A DNA stretch of 14,468 bases from an uncultured Lacibacter sp. (GTDB lineage: Bacteria > Bacteroidota > Bacteroidia > Chitinophagales > Chitinophagaceae), in the NCBI RefSeq assembly GCF_946479605.1, contig NZ_CAMLGT010000074.1:1-14468 (forward strand), given 5' to 3'. The position numbers and the translations under genes are program-made. Below are positions 8,310 to 14,468 of the stretch, piece after piece. Positions within the stretch are counted from its first letter, which is position 1, and each line of letters starts with the position of its first letter. Below the pieces are notes generated by a model. The model did not search any database. It had not been told where the DNA came from and saw only the letters and a list, made by a program, of their open reading frames with translations.

Positions 8310-8340
8310 GTGTTTGCTGCTGCAAAATAACAGCAAACAC
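8310..8340. repeat. 10-bp perfect inverted repeat between cobA and the Fnr-like gene
   Basis: The arms GTGTTTGCTG (8310-8319) and CAGCAAACAC (8331-8340) are exact reverse complements separated by 11 bases. On the minus strand the hairpin would end ten bases before the regulator ATG at 8299. No T-tract follows, so it is not a standard intrinsic terminator. Within it, TTTGC-TGCT-GCAAA (8313-8326) forms a second 5-4-5 palindrome with Crp/Fnr-operator geometry. It may therefore be an autoregulatory operator or an RNA structure limiting translation. Confidence 0.6.
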
Positions 8341-8355
8341 GCTCACAGAGCAGCA

Positions 8356-9132
8356 TTATCGTTGCTTTTGAAGAAAATTAGTTGTTTGATGTGCAATAGC
8401 CGACGGAATCTGTGAAGGGTGTAAGTTCACTACTTCTCCCACAACAATAATAGCAGGGTTGCTCAACTGTGCATAAGCCGATTTAAAAACAATATCTCTG
8501 ACAGTTCCGATTACCACTTTTTCTTCTGCGGTGGTGCCGTTTTGAATAATGGCAACCGGAGTATGCATCTTTCCGTACCTGTTGAAAATATCCATGATGG
8601 CTTCCAGCTTGCTCATTGCCATTAGTATAACTACCGTTGCACTTGATTGTGCAGCCAATTCAATGTCCTTTGATAACTCGCCAGAACGGGTTGTGCCTGT
8701 GGTTACCCAAAAACTTTCATTGATGCCTCTGCAGGTGAGTGGTATCATTTGTGAAGAAGGAACTGCAAGAGCACTTGAAATACCGGGAATAATTTCAACT
8801 TGCATACCCGCTTGGCGAGCTGCATCAATTTCCTCCTGTGCCCGCCCGAAAACAAACGGGTCGCCACCTTTTAGCCTCACAATGTGGTGGTGGGTTTGTG
8901 CATATTCCACGATCAAAAGATTGATCTCTTCCTGGGATAAAGCATGGCAACCATACCGCTTACCCACAAAACGCTTTACACATCCTGCTGGAGCATAGGC
9001 CAAAAGGCTTTCGTTTGCCAACGCATCATACAGGATCACATCTGCTTTTTCAAGTGTGCGTATTGCTTTGATTGTGATCAGCTCCGGGTCGCCGGGACCA
9101 GCGCCAACAAGGTATAAAAACGACAAAATCAT
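8356..9132 (-). CDS. cobA: Uroporphyrinogen-III C-methyltransferase (SUMT)
   Basis: This 258-residue enzyme transfers two methyl groups from S-adenosylmethionine to uroporphyrinogen III, giving precorrin-2, the precursor of siroheme and cobalamin. Family signatures are VGAGPGDPELIT (9-20), RLKGGDPFVFGR (86-97), PGISSALAVPS (116-126) and PLTCRG (131-136). Most SUMTs have PLTHRG at the last site; Cys replaces His here, a variant I associate with Bacteroidota. The length fits a single-domain SUMT; there is no CysG-type dehydrogenase/ferrochelatase domain, so oxidation and iron insertion must come from another gene outside this window. It is divergent from nirB, whose product needs siroheme, which supports a role in nitrite reduction. 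The ATG at 9132 is 193 bases from the nirB ATG. Nothing resembling a Shine-Dalgarno site is evident. Confidence 0.95.
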   Translation of the reverse strand: MILSFLYLVGAGPGDPELITIKAIRTLEKADVILYDALANESLLAYAPAGCVKRFVGKRYGCHALSQEEINLLIVEYAQTHHHIVRLKGGDPFVFGRAQEEIDAARQAGMQVEIIPGISSALAVPSSQMIPLTCRGINESFWVTTGTTRSGELSKDIELAAQSSATVVILMAMSKLEAIMDIFNRYGKMHTPVAIIQNGTTAEEKVVIGTVRDIVFKSAYAQLSNPAIIVVGEVVNLHPSQIPSAIAHQTTNFLQKQR

Positions 9133-9159
9133 ACAAATTATAAAATATTATATGTATTT

Positions 9160-9173
9160 AAAATCATGATTTT
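9160..9173. promoter_or_regulatory. 14-bp perfect palindrome in the cobA/nirB divergent region
   Basis: AAAATCATGATTTT is a perfect palindrome 28 bases from the cobA start. Its centre lies about 43 bases, near four helical turns, from the centre of the 9204-9216 palindrome, and both contain a TCATG-type core. It is a candidate regulator-binding site, though AT-rich palindromes also arise by chance. Confidence 0.4.
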
Positions 9174-9203
9174 TTGATTGAAATTACATTTTTTAGTTCT
9201 AAT

Positions 9204-9216
9204 TTCATGACATGAA
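9204..9216. promoter_or_regulatory. TTCATGACATGAA palindrome upstream of nirB
   Basis: TTCATG and CATGAA are perfect inverted half-sites around a single central A at 9210, about 116 bases before the nirB ATG. Together with the palindrome at 9160-9173 it suggests a regulated divergent promoter. The single-base spacer is unlike the four-base spacer of FNR sites, so another regulator is possible. Confidence 0.4.
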
Positions 9217-9277
9217 TCATTTAATAATATGTTTTTTCTTATCAATGTAGTTAAAATTATTATATAAATAAATTCAT

Positions 9278-9289
9278 AATACGATTGCT
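9278..9289 (+). repeat. AATACGATTGCT word, nirB-upstream copy
   Basis: This 12-base word recurs exactly at 11841-11852 in the nirB-nirD gap. In both places a GC-containing segment ending in CCAT follows within nine bases. It lies 36 bases before the nirB ATG. The function is unknown; it could be part of a shared promoter or leader element. Confidence 0.35.
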
Positions 9290-9325
9290 TGCTACCATTA
9301 TTGTTTCACTTAAAACAGTAACAAC

Positions 9326-11824
9326 ATGAAAGTGGTAGTCATAGGAAATGGCATGGTGGGCTATAAGTTCTGCGAAAAGCTGGTAGCAAAAAACACAGCC
9401 GCTAATATCTCCATCGTGGTTTTCGGAGAAGAAGTAAGACCCGCTTACGACAGGGTGCATCTGAGTGAGTATTTCGCAGGCAAGTCTGCCGATGATCTTT
9501 CCCTCGCTTCGAAAGACTGGTACAGTGAAAACGGGATCGTACTCCATCTTTCCGATCCGGTTATCGCTATCGACCGTGAAGCAAAAAACGTTCGCTCACA
9601 TGCAGGTATTACAGAATCTTACGACTACCTGGTGCTTGCCACCGGATCTGCAGCGTTTGTTCCCCCAATCCCCGGTGTGGAAAAAGAAGGTGTATTCATC
9701 TACCGTACAATCGAAGATCTTGAACTGATGACCGGCTGGGCAAAAAAGTCGAAGAAAGGTGCGGTGATCGGTGGCGGTTTGCTTGGTTTAGAAGCTGCGA
9801 AGGCCATGCTCGACCTGGGTGTAACGAATACACAGGTGATTGAATTTGCGCCACGCCTGATGCCACGCCAGATTGATGATGCGGGTTCGAAATTATTGCA
9901 ATCGAAACTGGAAGATCTTGGACTTACCATTCATACATCAAAAAATACAACCGCCATTGAAGGCGATGCTGCAATTACCGGCATGCGTTTTTCTGATGAT
10001 AGTTCGTTTGAGGTGGATATGCTGGTCATTTCTGCGGGTATTAAACCAAGAGATGAATTGGCAAGAGCCGCTTCATTGGAAGTAGGTCCACGTGGAGGAA
10101 TAACCGTTAACGACAACTTGCAAACATCCGACCCTTTCATTTTTGCTATTGGTGAGTGTGCATTACATAAAGGAATGATCTATGGTTTGGTTGCCCCCGG
10201 TTATGAAATGGCTGATGTGGTGGCAACAAACTTAACAGGTGGTGAAAAATCATTTACCGGTTTTGATATGAGCACCAAGCTCAAACTGATTGGGGTTGAT
10301 GTTGCCAGCTTTGGTGATCCGTTTGTGAGTGGTGATGGAGTTAGAAGTATTGTGTTTGATGACAGTGTGAAAGGTGTGTACAAACGTATTAATGTAAGTG
10401 CCGATGGCAAGCAATTGCTGGGTGGAATTTTAGTAGGCGATGCTGAGCAATACAATATGTTATTGCAAACCTGCAAAAACAAAGTGGTATTACCTCCCAA
10501 TACAGAAGATGTGATTCTTGGTGCAAGAGGTGGCGAAGGCGATGCTGGTGCAGGTGTTACAAGTTTACCTGATGACGCAGTGATCTGCAGTTGTGAAGCA
10601 GTAACAAAAGGTTCTATTTGTGATGCAGTGAAACTGGGATATGAAACAGTGGATGGCATTAAGAAATGTACCAAAGCCGGAACAGGTTGCGGAGGTTGTG
10701 TACCAATGGTAAAAGACCTGATGCTGCATACCATGAAAGCAGCAGGTAAAGTTGTTCGTAATGTATTGTGCGAACACTTCGATTACAGTCGCCAGGAATT
10801 GTTCGATTTAATTAAGCTGAATGATCTGCGTACATACGACGATGTGTTGAACAAGCTTGGCAAAGGCGATGGTTGTGAATTATGCAAACCTCCTGTAGCA
10901 TCGATCCTTGCCAGTTTATGGAACGAAGTGATATTGAAAAAAGGAAATGATACGGCACAGGATAGCAATGATCGTTTCCTGGCAAATATTCAAAAAGGCG
11001 GAACGTATTCTGTAGTACCACGTATCCCAGGTGGAGAAATTACACCGGATAAATTAATCGTCATCGGACAAGTTGCAAAGAAGTATAATCTCTATACAAA
11101 AATTACCGGTGGGCAGCGTATCGATTTGTTTGGTGCACACTTGAGCGATCTGCCAAATATCTGGGAAGAATTAATTGAAGCAGGTTTTGAAAGCGGACAT
11201 GCATACGGTAAAAGTTTACGTACAGTAAAAAGTTGTGTGGGTAGCACCTGGTGTCGTTTCGGATTACATGATAGTGTGAGTTTTGCCATACGGGTAGAAG
11301 AACGCTACCGTGGCTTACGTGCGCCGCATAAATTAAAAGGCGGTGTGAGTGGTTGTATCCGTGAATGTGCCGAAGCACAGAGTAAAGACTTTGGTATCAT
11401 CGCCACAGAAAAAGGCTGGAACCTGTATGTATGTGGCAATGGCGGAAGTAAGCCGCAGCACGCTTTGTTACTTGCATCGGATATTGATGAAGAAACCTGT
11501 TTGAAATATCTCGATCGCTTCTTAATGTTCTATGTAAAAACAGCCGATCCGTTAACACGTACAGCCACCTGGTTAAATAAAATGGAAGGAGGAATTGATT
11601 ACCTGCGTTCAGTTGTAGTGCATGATGCATTGGGCATGAATGCTGAGTGGGAAGCAGCCATGGAAAATCATGTAAACAGCTACGAGTGCGAATGGAAAGC
11701 GGCTATTGAAACACCTGAGTTGCGCAAACGCTTTACGCACTTCGTCAATGCACCGGAACAAAAAGATCCAACGGTTGTGTTTGATCCCATGCGTGAACAA
11801 AAGCGTGCAAAAGAATGGAAATAA
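9326..11824 (+). CDS. nirB: NAD(P)H-dependent nitrite reductase, large subunit
   Basis: This 832-residue cytoplasmic enzyme reduces nitrite to ammonium with six electrons from NAD(P)H. The FAD-binding GNGMVG (7-12) and NAD-binding GGGLLG (149-154) Rossmann motifs lie in the N-terminal reductase half. A BFD-like [2Fe-2S] domain has CSC (Cys421, Cys423) and CGGC (Cys455, Cys458); a second, reduced copy has GCELC (517-520). The C-terminal sulfite/nitrite reductase domain carries the siroheme-[4Fe-4S] ligands Cys637-X5-Cys643 and Cys677-X3-Cys681, all present. The length is close to E. coli NirB (about 847). The start ATG is right at the first beta strand. Siroheme supply is suggested by the divergent cobA gene, and the small subunit is downstream on the same strand after an unusually long 210-base gap. 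Confidence 0.98.
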   Translation: MKVVVIGNGMVGYKFCEKLVAKNTAANISIVVFGEEVRPAYDRVHLSEYFAGKSADDLSLASKDWYSENGIVLHLSDPVIAIDREAKNVRSHAGITESYDYLVLATGSAAFVPPIPGVEKEGVFIYRTIEDLELMTGWAKKSKKGAVIGGGLLGLEAAKAMLDLGVTNTQVIEFAPRLMPRQIDDAGSKLLQSKLEDLGLTIHTSKNTTAIEGDAAITGMRFSDDSSFEVDMLVISAGIKPRDELARAASLEVGPRGGITVNDNLQTSDPFIFAIGECALHKGMIYGLVAPGYEMADVVATNLTGGEKSFTGFDMSTKLKLIGVDVASFGDPFVSGDGVRSIVFDDSVKGVYKRINVSADGKQLLGGILVGDAEQYNMLLQTCKNKVVLPPNTEDVILGARGGEGDAGAGVTSLPDDAVICSCEAVTKGSICDAVKLGYETVDGIKKCTKAGTGCGGCVPMVKDLMLHTMKAAGKVVRNVLCEHFDYSRQELFDLIKLNDLRTYDDVLNKLGKGDGCELCKPPVASILASLWNEVILKKGNDTAQDSNDRFLANIQKGGTYSVVPRIPGGEITPDKLIVIGQVAKKYNLYTKITGGQRIDLFGAHLSDLPNIWEELIEAGFESGHAYGKSLRTVKSCVGSTWCRFGLHDSVSFAIRVEERYRGLRAPHKLKGGVSGCIRECAEAQSKDFGIIATEKGWNLYVCGNGGSKPQHALLLASDIDEETCLKYLDRFLMFYVKTADPLTRTATWLNKMEGGIDYLRSVVVHDALGMNAEWEAAMENHVNSYECEWKAAIETPELRKRFTHFVNAPEQKDPTVVFDPMREQKRAKEWK

Positions 11825-11840
11825 ATTTTGGTTTTGAATA

Positions 11841-11852
11841 AATACGATTGCT
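11841..11852 (+). repeat. AATACGATTGCT word, nirD-upstream copy
   Basis: Exact second copy of the 12-base word at 9278-9289. It begins 17 bases after the nirB stop codon and is followed by GCCATATAAA. It may mark a shared regulatory element of nirB and nirD, or be a chance match. Confidence 0.35.
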
Positions 11853-11853
11853 G

Positions 11854-11964
11854 CCATATAAAAAAAGTTACTGAATAGAACCTGTGAATACTCCAAACGA
11901 TTTTTTGATGATTGATTGCTAAGGCCCAACTGGCCACTTTTCTGCGGTTGCCCCATATAAAAAA
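11854..11964 (+). repeat. Direct repeat CCATATAAAAAA, two copies 99 bases apart
   Basis: CCATATAAAAAA occurs at 11854-11865 and again at 11953-11964, each preceded by a TTGC-containing stretch. The second copy lies 16 bases before the TGTAAC-N4-GTTACA palindrome. It may be a duplicated promoter or leader segment. No open reading frame of note is contained between the copies. Confidence 0.4.
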
Positions 11965-11980
11965 GGAAGATCAGCTGTGT

Positions 11981-11996
11981 TGTAACGGTTGTTACA
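11981..11996. promoter_or_regulatory. Candidate Crp/Fnr-type operator TGTAAC-N4-GTTACA before nirD
   Basis: TGTAAC (11981-11986) and GTTACA (11991-11996) are perfect inverted half-sites around GGTT. The half-site plus four-base-spacer geometry matches Crp/Fnr-family operators such as E. coli FNR TTGAT-N4-ATCAA. It ends 38 bases before the nirD ATG. The adjacent Fnr-like gene product is the obvious candidate binder; this pairing is inference. Confidence 0.6.
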
Positions 11997-12034
11997 GTAC
12001 AGATTATTCAACGAATCCTTTAACTACGAATTAT

Positions 12035-12385
12035 ATGATCGCAGAAAAAACAATTACCTGGTTTGCCGCCTGCAGCGTATCGGATGTTCCTGCTAACGGT
12101 GGCGTGTGTGTGAAATACAACGACACACAAATTGCACTTTTCCATTTTACAAGAAGAGATGAGTGGTATGCCACGCAGAACGAATGTCCGCATCGTATGC
12201 AGATGGCTTTAAGTCGTGGCTTGATCGGCACACAAAATGATGAGCCGAAAGTTGCTTGTCCCTTTCACAAAAAAACATTCTCACTGGTTACCGGCGAATG
12301 CCTGAGTGGTGATGAGTGTGCGATTAAAACCTACGAAGTGAAAGTGGAAGATGGTGTTGTGTTTATTGGAGTTGACGAAGAATAA
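12035..12385 (+). CDS. nirD: Nitrite reductase small subunit, Rieske-type
   Basis: This 116-residue protein is the small partner of NirB. It has the Rieske fold pattern with both ligand pairs intact: Cys51-Pro-His53 and Cys75-Pro-Phe-His78, which bind a [2Fe-2S] cluster. E. coli NirD has the same fold but lacks these ligands, so this protein belongs to the ligand-bearing subgroup and could pass electrons. The segment LSRGLIG (59-65) and the C-terminal YEVKVEDGVVF match NirD proteins closely. I chose the ATG at 12035, which gives the usual family length; the frame is open to an ATG at 11912, but that extension crosses the palindrome and looks non-coding. The porin gene starts 86 bases downstream. 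Confidence 0.94.
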   Translation: MIAEKTITWFAACSVSDVPANGGVCVKYNDTQIALFHFTRRDEWYATQNECPHRMQMALSRGLIGTQNDEPKVACPFHKKTFSLVTGECLSGDECAIKTYEVKVEDGVVFIGVDEE

Positions 12386-12399
12386 CAGTCAAAAATAAA

Positions 12400-12426
12400 G
12401 CCCGGCAGATGGCAGTCTAACCGGGC
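12400..12426. repeat. GC-rich inverted repeat between nirD and the porin gene
   Basis: GCCCGG (12400-12405) and CCGGGC (12421-12426) form a six-pair stem, with AGA/TCT able to pair inside the 15-base loop. On the plus strand no T-tract follows, so it is not a clear terminator for nirD; it could stabilise mRNA or attenuate downstream expression. On the minus strand the stem would be followed by TTTATTTTTG, which is terminator-like, but no minus-strand gene is upstream of it. Confidence 0.5.
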
Positions 12427-12471
12427 CGAATGATTCCAGGATTTCTCACCTTAAAATCGACCAAAAGTAAC

Positions 12472-14001
12472 ATGAAAAAATTAAACACAAAAAGTGGAAT
12501 GCTCATGGGAGTGCTGTTGGCAGCCGGTACTTCTGTTAATGCACAGTTTACGTTAACGGGGCAGGTACGTACACGTTCAGAGTATCGTGATGGCGCCGGC
12601 ACTTTACGACCGGTCAACAATCAGCCGGCTTTTTTCACTTCACAGCGTACACGATTGAGTTTTGGCTACAGGAACAACCGCATCCAGTTTCTTACTTCTG
12701 TGCAGGATGTACGGGTGTGGGGACAAGATGCCTCCTCCATCAGCAATGCCGATGGCAGCAAATTAGGTGTACACGAGGCTTGGGCCGAAGTAACATTGGC
12801 CAACAAAAAAGATTCTTCCTTCAAACATGCAAAAGTTGATTATGTAGGTTTTCGCATCGGTCGGCAGGAGTTGATGTATGACGACAGTCGTTTATTGGGT
12901 AACCTCGATTGGTTGCAACAGGCCCGCAGGCATGATGCACTTGTATTGAAATTTTTGAACAAAGGATGGCAGCTTGACCTGGGTGCAGCCTTTAATCAAA
13001 ACACCGATGCGTTTAATTATAACGGCACTTATTACACGCCTGCAAATGTGAATCCGTATGTAAAGGACAGCAAAGGAAATCTTGTTGTAACACCGGCTGG
13101 TCTAATTCCTATCGTAAACGCAACAGGCATCAGTGCAAAAACAGGAACACTTTCAATGGCAAATGCGCCGAGCACCAATGCAATCGGTCAGCATTATAAA
13201 GCATTACAGTTTTTGTATGCAGCGAAAACATTCGGGCAAACAAAGATTACAGCATTAGTTGTCGGCGATCAGTTTTCAAAATACCGTCTTGATTCTGTAA
13301 AAACCATTGCAGGGGCAGATACGGGTTATGTGTTTGGCCGTCGTTACAACAAAGCAGGTACACATGCCCGTTATACGACAGGCTTGCTCATCAACAGTGT
13401 ATTGGATAAAAAGAAATCGCTTACACTTACAGCAGGTGCTTATTACCAGGGCGGAAAAGATAAAGAAAGACTGAAGCTTTCTGCATACACAACAACAGCT
13501 TCGTTAACCTATGCTAAGAAAAGCTGGTCGTACAGCATTGGCTGGGATTATGTGTCGGGCAATGATGCGTTCAGCACCTCAACAACTAATCACCGTTTCG
13601 ATCCGTTGTATGGCACGCCGCATAAGTTCTGGGGTTTGATGGATTATTTCTATGTCGGCACCGGATCGCCTGTTGGCGGATTGAGCAATCCTTTTGCGAA
13701 GATCAGATTCACTTCACAAGACAAACGTTTCTCTACAGGTATCGATTATCACTATTTCGCATTGGCAAAAAATCAGAAAGATGTTACTGGTAACGCCATC
13801 AAGAAATATCTCGGCAGCGAATTCGATTGTGTAAGCACGTATCAACTCAATAAATTTTCAAGCATTGAACTTGGTTTAAGCTATATGGCTGCAACCAAAA
13901 GTATGGAGTATGCAAAAGCTGCAACACCCGGCAGTACACAACTGAATAACAGCTGGGCCTACCTGCAAATCAATATCAAACCCGATTTCCTCTCAAAATG
14001 A
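12472..14001 (+). CDS. Alginate-export-family outer-membrane channel
   Basis: This protein of about 509 residues begins with a signal peptide (MKKLNTKSGMLMGVLLAAGT and on to NAQ, cleavage likely after Ala24). The mature part is rich in alternating aromatic/polar beta strands. Segments such as RTRSEYRDG, QRTRLSFGYRNNRIQF and RIGRQELMYDDSRLLGNLDW match the AlgE-like alginate export domain family, which forms outer-membrane beta barrels. Members of this family in Bacteroidota are not limited to alginate. Located between nirD and a nitrate/nitrite transporter, this one more likely admits nitrate or nitrite; that role is inference from context. I chose the ATG at 12472 since the upstream in-frame ATG at 12430 would place 14 residues before the signal peptide. 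The transporter gene starts 44 bases downstream, consistent with one operon. Confidence 0.85.
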   Translation: MKKLNTKSGMLMGVLLAAGTSVNAQFTLTGQVRTRSEYRDGAGTLRPVNNQPAFFTSQRTRLSFGYRNNRIQFLTSVQDVRVWGQDASSISNADGSKLGVHEAWAEVTLANKKDSSFKHAKVDYVGFRIGRQELMYDDSRLLGNLDWLQQARRHDALVLKFLNKGWQLDLGAAFNQNTDAFNYNGTYYTPANVNPYVKDSKGNLVVTPAGLIPIVNATGISAKTGTLSMANAPSTNAIGQHYKALQFLYAAKTFGQTKITALVVGDQFSKYRLDSVKTIAGADTGYVFGRRYNKAGTHARYTTGLLINSVLDKKKSLTLTAGAYYQGGKDKERLKLSAYTTTASLTYAKKSWSYSIGWDYVSGNDAFSTSTTNHRFDPLYGTPHKFWGLMDYFYVGTGSPVGGLSNPFAKIRFTSQDKRFSTGIDYHYFALAKNQKDVTGNAIKKYLGSEFDCVSTYQLNKFSSIELGLSYMAATKSMEYAKAATPGSTQLNNSWAYLQINIKPDFLSK

Positions 14002-14045
14002 TTCCTTCTCTTAACCATATTCTTCACATCTAAAAACTACTAGTT

Positions 14046-14468
14046 ATGGCAGTAACTAATCAACCTTTAACCAAGCTCAACATTTTTTCACTCTCCGGAG
14101 TGCAAATGAAAACCTTTCATGTAACCTGGCTTACATTCTTTGTTTGTTTTTTCGGATGGTTTGGATTGGCACCGCTGATGCCCACCATTAAAGAAGATCT
14201 GCAGTTAGATAAATCACAGATCGGCAACATTGTTATTGCATCCGTATCAGGCACCATCATTGCACGTTTGCTCATTGGTAAACTGTGCGATTCATGGGGG
14301 CCACGTAAAACTTATACAACGTTATTGTTGATCGGTGCCATACCGGTGATGGGCGTAGGTCTGGCAGAATCGTATACTTCATTCCTGTTGTTCCGTTTAG
14401 CCATCAGTATCATTGGTGCATCATTTGTGATCACGCAGTTCCATACATCCATGATGTTTGCAGCAAAC
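14046..14468 (+). CDS. narK: NarK/NasA-family nitrate/nitrite transporter (3' partial)
   Basis: The window shows the first 141 residues of a major-facilitator inner-membrane transporter; the frame is open at the right edge. Helix 1 contains FFVCFFGWFGLAPLMP, helix 2 contains TIIARLLIG with Arg74 at the position of the substrate-binding Arg in NarK, and the loop GKLCDSWGPRK (78-88) is the MFS motif A. RLAISIIGASFVITQFHTS fits helix 4 of NarK/NasA proteins. The nitrate signature in helix 5 would begin just past the end. These proteins carry nitrate and/or nitrite across the inner membrane. Sequence so far cannot separate nitrate uptake from nitrate/nitrite exchange; the nirBD context favours uptake for assimilation. 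nasA is an equally suitable name. Confidence 0.93.
   Translation, partial: MAVTNQPLTKLNIFSLSGVQMKTFHVTWLTFFVCFFGWFGLAPLMPTIKEDLQLDKSQIGNIVIASVSGTIIARLLIGKLCDSWGPRKTYTTLLLIGAIPVMGVGLAESYTSFLLFRLAISIIGASFVITQFHTSMMFAAN

Larger units (their letters stand above)
9133..9325. promoter_or_regulatory. Divergent cobA/nirB promoter region
   Basis: These 193 very AT-rich bases separate the divergent cobA and nirB genes and must hold promoters for both directions. I see two palindromes (9160-9173 and 9204-9216), listed separately. A word TATGTTTT at 9228-9235 matches the Bacteroidota -7 element TAnnTTTG except for its last base, but no convincing -33 TTG lies at the right distance, so I do not call a promoter position. 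No small gene is evident. Confidence 0.7.
11825..12034 (+). promoter_or_regulatory. Long nirB-nirD intergenic region
   Basis: nirB and nirD are usually nearly contiguous, but here 210 bases separate them. The gap holds the AATACGATTGCT word (11841-11852), a direct repeat of CCATATAAAAAA (11854-11865 and 11953-11964), the word GATTTTTTGAT (11899-11909, also at 9168-9178 before nirB) and the TGTAAC-N4-GTTACA palindrome (11981-11996). This suggests nirD has its own promoter or a structured leader. The nirD frame is open back to an ATG at 11912, but the extra 41 residues show no Rieske-family similarity. Confidence 0.6.

Noticed and set aside
8356..8364. PLTCRG instead of PLTHRG in SUMT as a possible inactivating change
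   Set aside because: All other SUMT motifs are intact, and I associate the Cys variant with Bacteroidota enzymes, so loss of function is unlikely. The variant itself is at residues 131-136 of cobA, not at this 3' end position.
10201..10734. 177-codon minus-strand open frame inside nirB
   Set aside because: It lies wholly inside a well-supported nirB reading frame, is Ser/Pro/Thr-rich as antisense frames often are, and has no recognisable domain.
11919..11940. GGCC-N5-GGCC followed by TTTT as a nirB terminator
   Set aside because: Only a four-base stem with a short T run, nearly 100 bases after the nirB stop; too weak to call.
11912..12034. N-terminal extension of NirD with a Cys-rich segment
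   Set aside because: It shows no family similarity, spans a palindrome and a direct-repeat copy, and the protein from 12035 already has normal NirD length.
1..14468. CRISPR, tRNA, rRNA, insertion sequence or phage signals
   Set aside because: No spaced repeats, cloverleaf-like segment, transposase or integrase frame, or target-site duplication was seen; nearly all of the window is ordinary protein-coding sequence.

Overview
The window comes from a Bacteroidota genome, most likely Chitinophagaceae (genus not determined). The evidence is the AT-leaning coding style, weak or absent Shine-Dalgarno sites, the YaiO-type and alginate-export-type outer-membrane barrels, and a Bacteroidota-style uroporphyrinogen methyltransferase with PLTCRG. 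I see no rRNA, tRNA, CRISPR array, insertion sequence or phage gene. Both ends cut through genes.

Region A (1-6706) looks like a signalling-controlled surface-polysaccharide locus. A large hybrid histidine kinase (PAS domains, HisKA, HATPase, REC, Hpt; 5' end missing) is followed by a stand-alone REC protein, a membrane-anchored HEAT-repeat protein and a processive family 2 glycosyltransferase with multiple membrane segments. The last two overlap by ATGA. A YaiO-family outer-membrane barrel lies convergent to the glycosyltransferase, and their stop codons share the bases TTAA. The kinase and the small REC protein together carry all four residues of a His-Asp-His-Asp phosphorelay. The expected output is activity or assembly of the polysaccharide synthase rather than transcription. 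This last step is inference.

Region B (6789-9132, minus strand) holds a seven-helix His-rich membrane protein of unknown function, a Crp/Fnr regulator with an FNR-like cysteine set, and cobA (uroporphyrinogen-III C-methyltransferase, first committed step to siroheme). A strong inverted repeat sits between cobA and the regulator start.

Region C (9326-14468, plus strand) is a nitrite/nitrate assimilation cluster: nirB, nirD, an alginate-export-family outer-membrane channel, and the 5' part of a NarK/NasA nitrate/nitrite transporter. Nitrate or nitrite would cross the outer membrane (channel) and the inner membrane (NarK/NasA), and nitrite would be reduced to ammonium by NirBD, whose siroheme depends on CobA. 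The 193-base cobA/nirB divergent region holds two palindromes with a TCATGA-type core. The unusually long 210-base nirB-nirD gap holds a perfect TGTAAC-N4-GTTACA palindrome with Crp/Fnr-operator geometry, plus short words shared with the nirB upstream region. The neighbouring Fnr-like protein is the obvious candidate regulator.
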